Positions 54,892-64,000 of a stretch of 64,000 nt of DNA are shown one piece after another; position 1 is the first letter of the stretch, and each line of letters starts with the position of its first letter. Both the position numbers and the translations under genes were made by a program. The stretch is taken from NCBI RefSeq assembly GCF_033807575.1, contig NC_084713.1:21365389-21429388 (forward strand), given 5' to 3'. Origin of the DNA: Cydia pomonella. Lineage: Eukaryota; Arthropoda; Insecta; Lepidoptera; Tortricidae. The notes beneath the pieces were generated by a model. It did not search any database. It was given only the letters and a program-made list of their open reading frames with translations, and was not told the origin of the DNA.

Positions 54892-55312
54892 CTAGGGTTG
54901 CCATACGTCCCGTATATACAGGACTGTCACCGTATTTAAGTATCGCTTCCCGTATTTTTACCCGTCCCGTTTTTGTCCTGTATATCAATACCGCTGTAGA
55001 ATACGTATTAATGGTCTCAATTATCTCTGTTTAACCACATTCTTTCTCTACCTATCAGGCGCGGATACAAGATTTGGCTTAGGGGGGGGCCATTTTGAGA
55101 AAATCATATATTTTTGCACAGAAAATAAGGTAAAAAAAAATTTACTCAATTTAGTAATGTGAGAGCCAGGGTTTTAGGGGGGGGGGGGCCATTGCCCCTA
55201 TGGCCCCCCCCTTGTATCCGCGCCTGCTACCTATGCGAGTTAAAGCTGTGGAATATGTAAATATGTATTGCAGCCCCCCCGTCCGTCATTACTATTGGCA
55301 ACCCTACCTATA
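54892..55312. mobile_element. TIR element 'TAGGGTTGCCA', split by a hAT MITE
   Basis: Outer ends TAGGGTTGCCA and TGGCAACCCTA are inverted. Without the 171-bp hAT insert and its duplication the element is about 240 bases. Related ends are common in insect genomes. Confidence 0.6.
55056..55226. mobile_element. 171-bp hAT MITE
   Basis: Perfect 16-base inverted ends CAGGCGCGGATACAAG / CTTGTATCCGCGCCTG are flanked by CTACCTAT on both sides (55048-55055, 55227-55234), fitting the hAT target consensus nTnnnnAn. The core contains long G and C runs. It is inserted in another element (54892-55312). Confidence 0.92.
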
Positions 55313-55359
55313 CCTATCATTGTACCCGCTGTTGGCAGACCCTTTCAATACAATAAAAT

Positions 55360-56790
55360 ATAATTTTTAAGAAAAAAAAAACAGACTTCAATGAGGGAGA
55401 CCGGTGAAAGAACGATTATTGTTGATTTTAGATTTCATACAATGAAATTAAAAAGACAGCGTCCTACGCCTAATTATGTAGAAAAGGAGGTAACATGTCT
55501 TTTTTTGTCACTGCACCCACCTTGACACATTTCAGATTTGCCCTATGGTTGACTGGTAAGATACCCGCAATAGGGTATTCGACTGTATGTAAATAAAGCA
55601 CCAGATAATTATTAAAAAAAACTAAATAGGATAGAAATATAAAAATGTGCCTTGAAAACCTAGCTGCTTGGCAAAAAGAACAAATTGCCAAACGTGAACT
55701 ATGCATCATTGAAGAGTACCATTCTGATCATCATCAGCAATTCCACTTCATCAAATATCACTTTTCTAAATGTAAATGCTTGATTTGTCAAAGAAAATAC
55801 AAAAATCACTATATGTATGCCTTCCATATTTGAAGACTTCACTCGATTCCTCATGGACCCCATCGTCTGAACTCGAACCTGACAAAAATTTGTCTTAAAA
55901 ATCTAATTTACTTAACAAACACAGCGAAGAGGAGAAATCGCCAAATGTGTACTATGCGTCGGTTGAAAAGTTCCATTCTGATCATCATCAGCAATTCCAC
56001 TTCATCAAATATCACTTTTTTAAATGTAAATGCTTGATTTGTCAAAGAAAATATAAAAATCACTATATGTATGCCTTTCACATTTGAAGAGTTCCCTTGA
56101 ATCCTCATTGACCCCATTGTCTGAACTCGAACTTGACAAAACTTTGTTTTGAAAATTTAATTTACTTAACAAACGCAGTGAAGAGGAGAAATCGCCAAAC
56201 GTGTACTATGCGTCGTTGAAGAGTTCCATTCTGATTCTGATCATCATCAGCAGGTCCACTTCATCAAATTTACTTTTTTAAATGTAAATGCTTGATTTGT
56301 TAAAGAAAATACAAAAATCACTACATGGATGCCTTTCATATTTGAAGACTTCACTCGATTCCTCATGGACCCCATCGTCTGAACTCGAACCTGACAAAAA
56401 TTTGTCTTGAAAATCTAATTTACTTAACAAACACAGCGAAGAGGAGAAATCGCCAAATGTGTACTATATGCGGTCTATGCGTCGTTGAAAAGTTCCATTC
56501 TCATACTTCATCAAATATCACTTTTTTAAATGTAAATGCTTGATTTGTTACAGAAAATACAAAAATCACTATATGTATGCCTTTCACATTTGAAGAGTTC
56601 CCTCGATTCCTCATGGGTCCCATCATCGTTTGACAAAAACGGGAGCAATCTGTATATATATCAAATCAAACAAAAAAATAATTTTCAGAATCGGTTCAGA
56701 AATAACGGAGTTATGGAGTAACAAACATTAAAAAAAAACATGCAACCGAATTGATAACCTCCTCTTTTGAAATCTTGAAGTCGGTTAAAA
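55360..56790. mobile_element. Foldback-type element with four tandem 252-260 bp units
   Basis: Ends CAGACTTCAATGAGG (55382) and CTTGAAGTCGGTTA (56772) are inverted. Inside, the words TCGCCAAAYGTGTACTATGC, CATCATCAGCA and TTGTAAATGCTTGATTTGT-like sequence recur at about 55684, 55938, 56190 and 56450. It matches a satellite-like repeat that I know from moths. Small open frames (55645-55833, 55908-56117) are repeat by-products. Confidence 0.75.
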
Positions 56791-56800
56791 ATAAAATATA

Positions 56801-56915
56801 CCGGGTCAGGTCCGGGCCGGAGCTTCGTTTTCTATAGAAATTACGAGTATCATGTTATCTGTCATAGAAAAGTAAGCGCTGGAAGCTCTGGCCCGGACCT
56901 GGCCTGGTCTAATGT
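56801..56915. mobile_element. GC-rich palindromic MITE, copy 2
   Basis: GGGTCAGGTCCGGGCCGGAG opposed by CTGGCCCGGACCTGGCCTGG with TTTTCTATAG/CATAGAAAA inside. Confidence 0.75.
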
Positions 56916-56972
56916 GAGTCATCCTTTAAGTGTCTAATCTATCCATCTAAGTGTTCTCTGTTATCTGTTATT

Positions 56973-57390
56973 CGGCGACCTGTCTGCCCTTTGGGTAGTG
57001 ACCCTGCCTATGAAACCGATGGTCCCGGGTTCAAATTCTGGTAAGGGCATTTATTTGTGTGTTGAGCACGGATATTTGTTCCTGAGTCATGGGTCTTTCT
57101 GTTTAAGTATGTAGAAATATATAACTAAGTATAAGAGTATGGTTGTCTAAGTACCCACAAACCCACAATACAAGCCTTCTTGAGCTCATTGTAAGGCTTC
57201 GTAAATTTGTGTAAAGCCCGACCAGAAATATATGATCATTGTCACGAGGCCGCTGTTATTCTCATGTATAGGGTGACAGTTCAGTTTAGTACGAAAAATT
57301 TAGTTCCAATGAAATTCCGCAATATGGCGCATGATCATATATTACTTGTCAGGCTTTAATAATGTCCTATAATATTTATTTGTTTATATT
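56973..57390 (+). mobile_element. tRNA-headed SINE split by a MITE
   Basis: The head and body run to 57213 (TAAATTTGTGTA); the tail TAATAATGTCCTATAATATT resumes at 57357. The 143-bp insert 57214-57356 is flanked by TA. Confidence 0.85.
57214..57356. mobile_element. 143-bp TA-flanked MITE nested in a SINE
   Basis: Ends AAGCCCGACCAGAAATATAT and ATATATTACTTGTCAGGCTT are inverted and flanked by TA. Removing it and one TA restores the SINE tail exactly (TTTGTGTAATAATGTCC). Confidence 0.9.
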
Positions 57391-57454
57391 AGCTAGTGAT
57401 GGCCAAACCACAGCTCTAGAGAGAGTGGCAAAGTAATTTGATGCTTATTTTATC

Positions 57455-57560
57455 GTGCGCTGACTTCTGGCCGAAGGATATCGTGATTCGGAAGTTCCGA
57501 GGCAAAATCCGACACAAAAAGAGCCGATTCAGCGGAGCCACGCCATTCTGTCGCCTAAAC
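57455..57560 (+). pseudogene. Partial copy of the CADFWPK..RFRGK segment
   Basis: The translation contains CADFWPKDIVIRKFRGKI, clearly related to the minus-strand segment at 44813-45034, then diverges (RHKKSRFSGATPF). There is no splice context upstream. Two copies 12 kb apart in opposite orientation suggest that the sequence is part of a repeat or was dispersed by retroelements. Confidence 0.45.
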
Positions 57561-57764
57561 AGTGTTGTTTTATTTTATAAAACTATAAGTAAGTATGTAT
57601 GTTACAAGTGTTGTATGTGGTGGGTAGGGACCAATCCCGAAATGGCGAAAAAAAAAATGCTCTCACATAGAAAATGCCAAGGTCAGGCAGCTAAAAAGTA
57701 TGAAACAGCCATTTTTTTTCTCACGATTTCGGGGTGATTTCATAGTAAAAGGTCTAGGTTTAAA

Positions 57765-58245
57765 ACTTAGAAGATATTATTTATTTGAAAATTGAATCAG
57801 GCATCAAGGCCCATTTTAAAAATGGCCCATATTATACAGGATGTTTATTTAGTCACCTGCAATAATTTACCGACTATATTATATTATAGGACATTATTAC
57901 ACAAATAAAATACTGTTTATTTATTAATCAATCACGTACACAAAACAACTTAAAACTAAATATAAAAGATCTCCCCCAAATCACTTCCTTCCGGCATGGT
58001 CGCAAGAACGCTAGCGGCGTTACCCCTCTGCACCGCCAGACTTAGCCTCTAGAGCAAAATTTTTTTTACGCGATTTGGGTATTGGTCCTATTGTAAAAAA
58101 TGTTCAATATGACCTATATATTCAGCCCGTAAATTATTACAGGTGACTAAATAAACACTCTGTATAATATGGGCCATTTTTAATATGGGCCTTGATGCCT
58201 GATTCAATTTTCAAATAAATAATATCTTTCGAAGTTTTAAACCTA
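57765..58245. mobile_element. Large foldback with arms of about 115 bases
   Basis: The left arm (AAAATTGAATCAGGCATCAA, GGCCCATATTATACAGG, TTTAGTCACCTGCAATAATT) has a near-exact inverted partner on the right (AATTATTACAGGTGACTAAA, TATAATATGGGCC, TTGATGCCTGATTCAATTTT). The loop of about 250 bases holds a retroelement 3' end. Inner ends match the MITEs at 13792 and 61051. Confidence 0.85.
57895..58060 (-). mobile_element. Retroelement C-terminus, QRGNAAS family, inside a foldback
   Basis: On the minus strand SLAVQRGNAASVLATMPEGS is followed by a stop, an AATAAATAAACAG stretch and then TTTGTGTAATAATGTCCTAT, which is the 3' tail of the tRNA-headed SINE family here. It sits in the loop of the large inverted repeat 57765-58245. 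Confidence 0.6.
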
Positions 58246-58423
58246 GAACCAAATATACATGTATTTCTTGATTGGTATCTATCCATTTGTAATAATATCC
58301 TGAACTATGAGGACTCTCTGGAGTACCTTAAAAGCAAAACGTTAAAATGAACGATAATGCGTCGGATAATAACTTTCAGGGTTGTTTTAATATCCCACCA
58401 ACATTCCGTTTCACACAGATCGC

Positions 58424-58640
58424 ATGCCAACTAGATGGAGCGTTTACAAGACCCAAGGTTATCAATTATGGCGCTTGCAGGAAAGGGGTCTCGACCCCCG
58501 CTCCGGGTCGTTCCTAGCGCAAAGGTTGTCCATCGCGGTTCAACGCGGAAACGCAGCAAGCGTGATGGGCACCTTTGCGTTGGGAGCGACGCGGGGTGGG
58601 TTGTTTGACTAGTTTTTTTTTTTAGAGGTTAGTTTAGGTT
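58424..58640 (+). mobile_element. Retroelement C-terminus, QRGNAAS family
   Basis: The frame includes GLDPRSGSFLAQRLSIAVQR and GNAASVMGTFALGATRGG, then TGA and a T-rich UTR. Same family as 49360-49575. Confidence 0.6.
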
Positions 58641-58719
58641 TAGTTTTATTTATAGTTAAGTTTATTTGTTAGTCCTTAACTATTTTAATGATTGTATTTT
58701 TTTATTTAATAAGGTTATC

Positions 58720-58900
58720 AATTATATCAATTATATGTCCTCTCCCCACTTTTCACTCTCTCCTCTCATCTACTCAACTGTTAAGGTGTTAACTGGAAGA
58801 GATCCCTCAAAGGGATAAGTTCGCCTTTGTACATCTTACTAATTGTATGTTACTTTTAATATGTAGGTATTTTTGTAAAATCAAAAGTTTACTACTTACT
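58720..58900 (+). mobile_element. LINE 3' end fragment
   Basis: GGAAGAGATCCCTCAAAGGG followed by ATAAGTTCGCCTTTGTAC is a conserved 3' UTR stem of moth LINEs; only the tail is present. Confidence 0.65.
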
Positions 58901-59464
58901 ACTATATGTACTCGTATATTGGAGTTCCAAATTAATTACTCTGATTTCACCCATTTCTTTCGTTTTACCCATTTACCAAAATTCCTATTCCTCAAAACTA
59001 TAGGTGTCAAAATGTTTGAATGTTGGATGCCTAATTTTTTTTACCACATTCCCAAAATGCATACTTCAAATCGACCTGTTGTCATAATACTTGAATCTAA
59101 ATACTATATTATCCAATATTATCAAATATAAATACAAATACAAATTATTTATTGTTTGAATGTGAGTGGTTATAAATGGTGGTAGGGTTAGTATTTTGTT
59201 ACATCACAATCAGCCAGAATTTGGCGTACAATACTCGGACTCCCAATATGCATGTCATTATCATCTTTAGTTTCGGCAGGCTGTTAAAAATAGTTATACG
59301 ATAAAGGTTATAAAACTATCCTTTCCCCTTAACCTTTTCGCTTTTTACCGCCATTGACTTGATATAGTTAGTGTTAGTACATGTGACGTTAACACAATAA
59401 AAGTGCAATGCGAACTACCTGCAGGTCGACACTCCGTTGTCAACCGTCATGGCGAGAGGACAGA

Positions 59465-59553
59465 ACCCCTACTGTACATTTATTCGATAGCGTGACGTGA
59501 CGTACGCGTTTGCGTTGTCTCATTTTGTATCGAATAAATTTACACTAGGGGTA
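59465..59553. mobile_element. Same palindromic MITE, short copy
   Basis: Left arm to GCGTTTGCGTTGTCTCATTT, then directly the right end ATCGAATAAATTTACACTAG; the centre is deleted. Confidence 0.8.
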
Positions 59554-59630
59554 CAGGTCGCAAAGAGCGCGAGCTGTACTGAGTTCTATTCCAATGTAAA
59601 GGCCTGGTTTGTCCGCAAAGACCTAAATAA

Positions 59631-59958
59631 ATGACAAAACTCCAAGTGTTTGTGAACAAATGCTTAAGGCAAATTCTGCACATCTTTTGGCCTAACTGGA
59701 TCACAAACGCTTACTTATGGAGAATAACCGGACAAGCACCCGTGCATAAGGAGATCCAAACGCGCAAATGGCATTGGATTGGGCATATCCTCAGGAAGCC
59801 TGACACCCACCTATCCAAGGTGGCCCTGACCTGGAAGATGCCCGGAAAACGGAAACATGGTCGCCCTAAATCTACTTGGCGCCGTTCCGTGGAGCAAGAG
59901 TTGGGTGTATTGGGGATGGGGTGGGAGGAGGTTACCCAAGCTGCCCAGGACCGGAGTC
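59631..59958 (+). mobile_element. LINE C-terminal fragment, endonuclease-RT type, broken at 59958
   Basis: The frame encodes LQVFVNKCLRQILHIFWPNW, KWHWIGHILRKPD and KHGRPKSTWRRSVEQELGVLG, then stops matching the family at AQDRSQ. From 59959 the sequence is a minus-oriented piece of another retroposon, so the junction is a chimera that happens to keep the frame open for 12 more codons. Confidence 0.75.
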
Positions 59959-60092
59959 AGGTACTTCCCCAGTTGGGTTCTGCTCTAGATCTGGAATGAC
60001 ATCCGCTGCGCTGTGCCCTACCACACAAAGCGAGATGACATTCACAACGCCCATACCTCTCTTTTGGAAGTAATTTAAGGACGTACCCGGGT
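59959..60092 (-). mobile_element. 5' fragment of the same retroposon family
   Basis: Shares CTGGAATGACATCCGCTG, CCTACCACACAAAGCGAGAT and GGACGTACCCGGGTCC with 2700-2825. It abuts the LINE fragment 59631-59958. Confidence 0.65.
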
Positions 60093-60184
60093 CCCGTAGT
60101 TAAACTTAAAAGGTATATTTAAAAAAGTAGTCCAACCGGATATTCAGCATTTGGTGAAACATACTTTTTCTTAAACTTTCAATG

Positions 60185-60440
60185 AAATGTTGACGTGACT
60201 TACTTCAAATTAGGCCCGGAAATACTACCTATCCGGTGCGATGAGTGAAGATGATATGTAAAACCAATTGTCTTTTTTTTTTTCATTGCAAGTTTGAGAA
60301 AAGCACTATACAAATCTGGACGAGAAACTGGTTTTTGCCGCGTATGCCTATCTATATCTACTTGGCCTGCAACCCTTCGTGTCCCGGCCTCTATAGTAAT
60401 GTACTATTTAACCTTTGGGTATTTCGGGCCTTGGAAGATG
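60185..60440. repeat. Partner of the dispersed repeat at 8340-9065
   Basis: TTACTTCAAATTAGGCCCGG, GCAAGTTTGAGAAAAGCACT and CTACTTGGCCTGCAACCCTT match the other site in reverse. Confidence 0.6.
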
Positions 60441-60984
60441 ATGTATGAATAATAGTTATAATGAAAAATATTCGGTCATTTTAAAAAGGAAACAATTTGG
60501 ACATTTAGTAATTTTGGGACTGTTGTTTTGAAATTTAGGACTAATAAAAATAATAACGTTATGATATTAAGATGCTTAAACAATTTATATAGTACGAAAT
60601 ATAATTCTTTGCAATTTTTTTTGCACGCTGTGTTGTAAAATGTTGCTAGAAGAAAGAGCTGCTAATATGTGTGTTCGTTAACATTTTATAAAGCACGCTC
60701 TACGGAGTGTTTTCTGTGGTTTCAGGAGACAAGGTCATTTGAGCGTTTCAGGTCATTTAACTAATGTTACGGCCCAAATAAGTCTCCCAAACTCACGCCG
60801 TGGCTAAATTGCTGGAAGAGCAAAAATACTTGAGTGGACCAAGTTGGTTTTTGCATTTTAGCAAAAAAAATTACGGATGTTAACAAATGGTTAAAAAAAA
60901 AAAAGGTTAGAGTCCCAAAGCTTCCAATTTTTATAATGTTTAATTGTTTGGATGGATGTAAGAATTTCATCGAACACAATTGTC
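60441..60984. other. No gene or repeat recognised
   Basis: AT-rich with a short A/T run at about 60890; no coding frame of note. Confidence 0.35.
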
Positions 60985-61050
60985 GACGACCTGTCTGGCC
61001 TAGTGGGTAGTGACCTTGCCAATGAAGCCGATGGTCCCGGGTTCAAATCT
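60985..61050 (+). mobile_element. tRNA-headed SINE, 5' head fragment
   Basis: Contains GACCTGTCTGGCCTAGTGGG and GGTCCCGGGTTCAAATC, then stops at the start of a MITE. Confidence 0.7.
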
Positions 61051-61310
61051 CTATACACCTGCAATAATTGATGGGCATAATATGTAGGACATATTGAGAA
61101 ACTTTTTCAATGGGACTAATACCGAAATCACGAAATAAAAAATTACTCCCCTATAGAAAATGTCATGGTCAGAGAGCCAAAATAGATGAAATAGCCAATT
61201 TTTTTCGTGATTTCGGGGTAGGTCCTATAGTAAAAGTTGCTCGGTATGACCTATATCTTCACCCAGTAAATTATTGCAGGTGACTAAATACACACCCTGT
61301 CTAGAGTCCA
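61050..61310. mobile_element. MITE 'CACCTGCAATAATT'
   Basis: CACCTGCAATAATTGATGGG at the left opposed by AAATTATTGCAGGTGACTAA at the right, with ATTTCGGGGTAGGTCCTATA inside; the sequence CACACCCTGT closes it. Confidence 0.7.
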
Positions 61311-61819
61311 TCAACCGAGATAACTCTGCACACGCTTGGAAAGGGACAAAATGTAAGAATGCCATAATGTTCTGAAGAACTTTTTGAATTGGTGCCACCG
61401 TCACCTTTTTTACCACCGACTAAATAAACATAATTATGTTATATACTGAAAATAAACCTGTATATTTTCAGTAGGTATGAATAAGATTACTAGAAAATCC
61501 CTACAGATTTTGAATAACTTATATATTCTGACACCTGAGCAAATTGGCAATCTAAAAATAAAACATCCAAAAAACAGGTAGGTACTTTGTCAATAAAATC
61601 ACGCGTCAATACAAAAAAGCGGCACAATTTCGTGATTCAAATTTAATAAATTCAGTTGGTAGTCGTGTGTTTTTAAGTTAACCTTAAAGTCGTTGGGTTA
61701 CCGTCGATTTTACAATAAGATATATTCTAGATACGAGCTTGTTAACATTAAAAGTGTATTGTTCTCAGTTTAGTCTCAGGAGGGCAGTTGAAGTTGTTCT
61801 GCGGGCGACGTTATGGATG

Positions 61820-62020
61820 TCGGCGGCCGATCATAAAATCAGCCAGATCGTGAAATTTTTACGGAACGCTACGCTACACGTGGCTCGTATTTCTGGACAG
61901 TTTGCCCTTGGGGCATCTGAACCTATCCCAAACTATCTATTGGTTTAATGTGACTAGTTATCGTCAACACATTACACAGGAACATTACGATCTGCCTGAT
62001 CTTACGATCGGCCGCCGTGA
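61820..62020. mobile_element. MITE 'CGGCGGCCGATC'
   Basis: CGGCGGCCGATCATAAAATC..CAGATCGTGA opposed by TTACGATCTGCCTGATCTTA..CGATCGGCCGCCG. Confidence 0.8.
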
Positions 62021-62159
62021 TTTATACATTGATAGAATCCGTTTAAGTTATACTTCGCGCGTAAAATGATGATCCTTATGACAGGTCCTCTAAGTCACTT
62101 TTGGATATGATTAATTTTAAACAAATTGAAGAAATATTTTTTAATAAATTATAATAAAT

Positions 62160-62440
62160 TACAATTTGTAGCACCGCCCTAACCTACAATTCCACACAGA
62201 CGTGTAGACACACCTTCACCATACACACGTCTGTGAACCCCTTAATCTTCATACACTCCACCATTCATCACATTCACTCTAAATCAATCACTCAATCACC
62301 TCGCGTGCGCCATATCAATAGTTCGTTTCCGGCATGCGTTTGAGATGCAACGTGCGCGCGACCTCAATAGTTTTTCCAGTGAGTGTTCTTTTCCCTTACG
62401 GCTGTTTTCGCGTAAAACACAGGACCCTTATTAACCGTCC
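62160..62440. other. CG-bearing stretch, origin unclear
   Basis: Contains CACACAGACGTGTAGACAC opposed by ACACACGTCTGTGAAC (a small hairpin), then CCTCGCGTGCGCCATATCAA and AACGTGCGCGCGACCTCAA, which are similar words about 60 bases apart. No frame; possibly part of an unrecognised repeat. Confidence 0.3.
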
Positions 62441-62499
62441 CCGGTTATAAATTATTATTAATAAACGTATAATTATTAATAAAAATATAATAAATTACA

Positions 62500-62640
62500 A
62501 TACAAATATACTTTATTGCATATCTCATATACAGACAAAATACAAAGTGTACAGCACATAAAGAAGAGCTCGTACATAACAGGCGCTCTCATCGATAAAA
62601 AGCAATCTCTTCCAGACAACTTTTAGGTAGCGGTAGCGGT
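62500..62640 (-). mobile_element. LINE 3' end fragment
   Basis: The minus strand gives TGGAAGAGATTGCTTTTTAT, then TTGTATTTTGTCTGTATATG and GCAATAAAGTATATTTGTAT, the same kind of 3' UTR as 58720-58900. Confidence 0.65.
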
Positions 62641-63327
62641 AATAAATTTACGTGATGTATAGTATTTATGATGTAAACAAATTAATGTAACATTTCTAAA
62701 TAAATTAATGTGTGGCTGCCAAAAACTGTCTACAATAATTTTACGCGACAGCTGCTCCATATAAAAATGAACTGTTATAGGAATCATCATTGGACGCGCG
62801 AGGTATAACTAAGACTAACACGAACCTAGCGCCGCCATACAATCGAAGTTACATGGACCCGATTTTACGTATTTTACACGGTAGTTTTTCGCTGTTTCAA
62901 TAAGTAAGACTTATAATATAAAAATCATAGTTAAGGGTTTCAGCACTAACGCCCCGCAGTGCGGCTTTCGGCCTCGCATACCTCCCCTAGACGCTTCGGG
63001 CCTTCGGCCCTTCGCGGAGCTCGGCCTTTACCTTTAGATACTTCTTGTAGGTACTCTTGTTCTGTATCCACTCACTTGCTTCATATTTTTCAGTGACCTC
63101 TATTGTTATAATAAAATAAGGGTGACAGCTGGTGACTACAGTTACCAAAAGCAATTGAGTGGGTATTTGAACACGAAAAGCATCCCTCTCACGGACATTG
63201 CATAGTCTGTGTAAACTAACTTTGGTATGGTAAAAGTTGGACCAAAGTCACTTTTAAAGGTATTTTAAAGCGTAGATAGAGAGAGAAACAAAGTGTCTGT
63301 TCGTATTATAATACATAGTTAAGGCGG

Positions 63328-63474
63328 TCAAACAATTTCAACATGGATCTCGGAGCACATGGCGGTGACGCCGTCCGCGACGATTTGCAGCTGATGCATT
63401 AGGACTCCTGCCTCGTGCCAACATGGTATCGAGTGGGTGATCTTGTCCACGTCCACGAAGTACGTGTAGAAACC
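63328..63474 (-). CDS. Candidate terminal exon of an unidentified host gene
   Basis: On the minus strand a strong pyrimidine tract and acceptor (CCCCTTTTCCCTGTCCAG) abut 63474. The exon then encodes 48 residues beginning GFYTYFVDVDKITHS and ending SEIHVEIV before TGA at 63328-63330. It is more GC-rich than its surroundings and is not a repeat seen elsewhere in the window. The upstream exons would lie to the right, beyond the window or in unread introns. Function unknown. Confidence 0.45.
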   Translation of the reverse strand, partial: GFYTYFVDVDKITHSIPCWHEAGVLMHQLQIVADGVTAMCSEIHVEIV

Positions 63475-63957
63475 CTGGACAGGGAAAAGGGGTGTGCAAT
63501 TGTAAGCGTGAAAGTCTTAACGAATTGGTAATGGTTTTACGTTGACAGGTGATGATTTTTAGAGCTCTGCACAAAACTGTTCGCAGAGCTCTTATTTTCT
63601 TTTATCTAAGGACACTCTTAATTCGCGTCATTTAGTAGCGAGTGATAACTACCAGTACCACACGGCTATCTAGGCCTAAATACGTACTTAATGTGCTGTT
63701 TTGTCGGTTACCTCTCTGAAATGTGTTTGCCCGATGTTTCATTTGCCGAATTTTCATCATACCGAATGCATTTACCTGAAAACCGTTGAAGTTTTAAAAG
63801 GGTTACCTATCTAATCAAACGCAATGGCTTTTAAAGGATGCTTTTTTTTAGTTTGGAAAATTTAATGGTTTCGTAAAAAAAAACGTGTTCGGTCATTTCA
63901 AAATTCGTCAAATGAAACATCGGGCAAACATATTTCGAAGTTGAGATAAGTTACCTG

Positions 63958-64000
63958 AGCCCCTAGTGTAAATTTATTCGATAGCGATCCTATACAAAAT
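63958..64000. mobile_element. Same palindromic MITE, cut by window end
   Basis: GAGCCCCTAGTGTAAATTTATTCGATAGCG-type left end (first part GCCCCTAGTGTAAATTTA) runs off the window. Confidence 0.7.

Overview
This is a nuclear eukaryotic window, most likely from a moth or butterfly (Lepidoptera). The evidence is AT-rich DNA with spliced exons bounded by GT-AG, no prokaryotic gene packing, and a dense mixture of repeats I recognise as lepidopteran in type: tRNA-headed SINEs, 3' ends of CR1/Jockey/RTE-like LINEs with ATAAA-type tails, and many short palindromic MITEs. No search could be run, so family names rest on sequence recognition only.

The main protein-coding locus lies on the + strand between about 20.8 and 32.3 kb. 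Five consecutive exons (28325-28742, 29228-29337, 29734-29835, 30775-30936, 31471-32256) join in frame into a predicted 525-residue protein. It has a CENP-B-type double helix-turn-helix at the N-terminus, then Pro/Glu-rich linkers, a charged coiled coil and a long Asn/Ala-rich tail. It has no DDE transposase domain. Upstream are two other candidate N-terminal modules: a Myb/SANT (zeste-like) domain in exons 20805-20976 plus 21549-21702, and a short basic exon at 26749-26887. Both end in the same splice phase (phase 1) as the CENP-B exon, so any of the three could be spliced to the shared acceptor at 29228. Both Myb/SANT exons are also locally duplicated in tandem. This possible 'interchangeable DNA-binding N-terminus, common C-terminus' locus is the best candidate here for an undescribed system.

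The rest is mostly mobile-element strata. 1-20 kb holds nested MITEs (a TTAA-flanked pair in inverted orientation, a 650-bp hAT-like element with 8-bp target duplication, a 396-bp element with a transposase remnant, a 2.2-kb TIR-bounded element full of CTATTACCG motifs), a large three-unit tandem repeat at 12.6-13.7 kb, and one candidate first exon of a host gene near 11.9 kb. 20.05-20.70 kb is a precisely delimited 5'-truncated LINE. 32.4-43.7 kb holds several LINE remnants, two SINE families and MITEs. 43746-52815 is bounded by two 266-bp direct repeats that are 100% identical and look like copia-type LTRs, yet the 8.5 kb between them has no gag-pol and instead carries a SINE, minisatellites, a decayed Jockey-type reverse transcriptase and an exon-like coding piece. 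52.8-64 kb is again repeats, with a candidate terminal exon of an unidentified gene on the minus strand at 63328-63474.

Stretches without any entry were read and showed no convincing gene or repeat; the longer ones are listed as such.
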